Source: Sandaracinobacteroides sp041909755
GTDB lineage: Bacteria; Pseudomonadota; Alphaproteobacteria; Sphingomonadales; Sphingomonadaceae
Reading direction: 5' to 3'
Assembly (NCBI RefSeq): GCF_041909755.1
Contig: NZ_JAYRCW010000112.1
Coordinates: 1-7,097, forward strand
Length of the DNA: 7,097 nt
Part shown: positions 6,145-7,097 of the stretch, piece by piece
Position numbering within the stretch: position 1 is the stretch's first letter
Layout: each line of letters begins with the position of its first letter
Program-made: the position numbers and the translations under genes
Notes under the pieces: generated by a model
What the model was told of the DNA's origin: nothing
Databases searched by the model: none
The model's input: only the letters and a program-made list of their open reading frames with translations

Positions 6145-6223
6145 AGAGCGAAAACCTGCCGGAACGGCGCAAAAGGCCCCCTGATCTGTTCGAATTCTGC
6201 CCGGGGATCCATGCCGCGGGCAC

Positions 6224-6251
6224 AAAAAACCGCCCCGGAAATCCGAAGCGG
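6224..6251 (-). terminator. Intrinsic terminator of the rRNA operon
   Basis: On the minus strand CCGCTTCGG (6243-6251) and CCGGGGCGG (6230-6238) pair over 9 bp, two of them G-U, with loop ATTT. TTTTTT (6224-6229) follows directly. It begins 6 bases after the CCA end of tRNA-fMet, so it closes the 16S-23S-5S-tRNA transcript. This is the clearest intrinsic terminator in the window. Confidence 0.9.
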
Positions 6252-6257
6252 CTGGTT

Positions 6258-6334
<77 letters not shown>

Positions 6335-6480
6335 ACAACCGTTTCGCCAGAGCGCGAGCGATAGGCCTGCGATGCAAACGAACCAAGGTTCGCAAGGCCG
6401 ACCGGCCGTCCGCAGACAAGCGAGGAACACAGACAAGATGTCTGACAATGTGAATGGGTTTTTCTGCACGAAATTCTGAG
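6335..6480 (-). other. 5S to tRNA-fMet spacer of the rRNA operon
   Basis: This 146-base transcribed spacer holds no gene. It contains two small perfect dyads, CGAACC-aa-GGTTCG (6379-6392) and CAGAC-aagat-GTCTG (6430-6444), which could fold in the precursor RNA and mark processing sites. Confidence 0.6.
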
Positions 6481-6595
6481 CCTGGCGGCGTCCTACTCTT
6501 CCAACGCTTAAGCGGTAGTACCATCGGCGCTGCCTGGTTTCACGGCCGAGTTCGAGATGGGATCGGGTGGGTCACGGGCGCTATGGCCACCAAGC
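6481..6595 (-). rRNA. 5S ribosomal RNA
   Basis: The complete gene, about 115 bases, is recognisable from conserved segments on the minus strand such as CCCGATCCCATCTCGAACTC and GGTACTACCGC. The ends pair as helix I: CTTGGTGGC (6594-6586) with GCCGCCAGG (6489-6481), nine pairs including G-U. The exact 5' base is uncertain by one or two. Confidence 0.96.
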
Positions 6596-6680
6596 TTAGA
6601 ATTCCGTGCAGAGTTCAATCGATGCAATTTTAAGATGTATTGGGCGATCTGCTGAGAGCAACCTTCATGTTGATGATGGG
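6596..6680 (-). other. 23S to 5S spacer
   Basis: This is a transcribed spacer of about 85 bases without a gene. TGAGAG at 6653-6658 and CTCTCA at 6682-6687 (plus strand) can pair across the 3' end of 23S rRNA and may form part of a processing stem. Confidence 0.5.

Positions 6681-7097
<417 letters not shown>

Noticed and set aside
6192..6210. Adjacent GAATTC, CCCGGG and GGATCC sites resembling a cloning polylinker
   Set aside because: The order matches part of a common vector polylinker, but the bases between GAATTC and CCCGGG differ, there is no further vector-like sequence, and the flanks read naturally from the rRNA terminator to the membrane-protein gene. Coincidence is more likely than contamination.

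Overview
The window looks like a piece of an alphaproteobacterial chromosome, most likely a sphingomonad (Sphingomonadales, Novosphingobium/Sphingopyxis/Erythrobacter-like). The grounds are the high GC content, the rRNA operon ending 23S-5S-tRNA-fMet, the 5S and 23S sequences, and a large TonB-dependent receptor of the type that is abundant in this order. The assignment is by eye, with no database search. All recognisable genes lie on the minus strand, so transcription runs from high to low coordinates.

Right end (about 6224-7097): the 3' part of a 23S rRNA gene that continues past the window edge, a complete 5S rRNA, an initiator tRNA-fMet with encoded CCA, and a strong intrinsic terminator that closes the rRNA operon. 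Next (5089-6102) is a polytopic inner-membrane protein of uncertain family with a GTG start.

Centre (2918-5013): a two-gene operon resembling blaI-blaR1. The first gene encodes a 124-residue BlaI/MecI-type winged-helix repressor. The second, overlapping it at the stop/start junction, encodes an M56-family membrane metallopeptidase. A perfect 16-bp palindrome just upstream of the repressor gene is a good candidate for its own operator. The peptidase has the zinc motif HEMAH, but where classical BlaR1 carries a penicillin-binding sensor domain it has a proline-rich linker followed by about four and a half copies of a strict 29-residue helical repeat. The signal it senses is therefore probably not a beta-lactam bound by acylation. 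This is the most interesting observation in the window.

Left end (94-2766): an 890-residue TonB-dependent outer-membrane receptor with its own promoter-like region, which is rich in small repeats and palindromes. A 10-bp perfect hairpin follows the receptor stop codon. The receptor substrate cannot be told from sequence. No BlaI-type operator is visible in front of the receptor gene, so a regulatory link between the repressor pair and the receptor is only a neighbourhood hypothesis. No mobile element, CRISPR array or phage gene was seen, and no gene-free stretch exceeds 300 bases.
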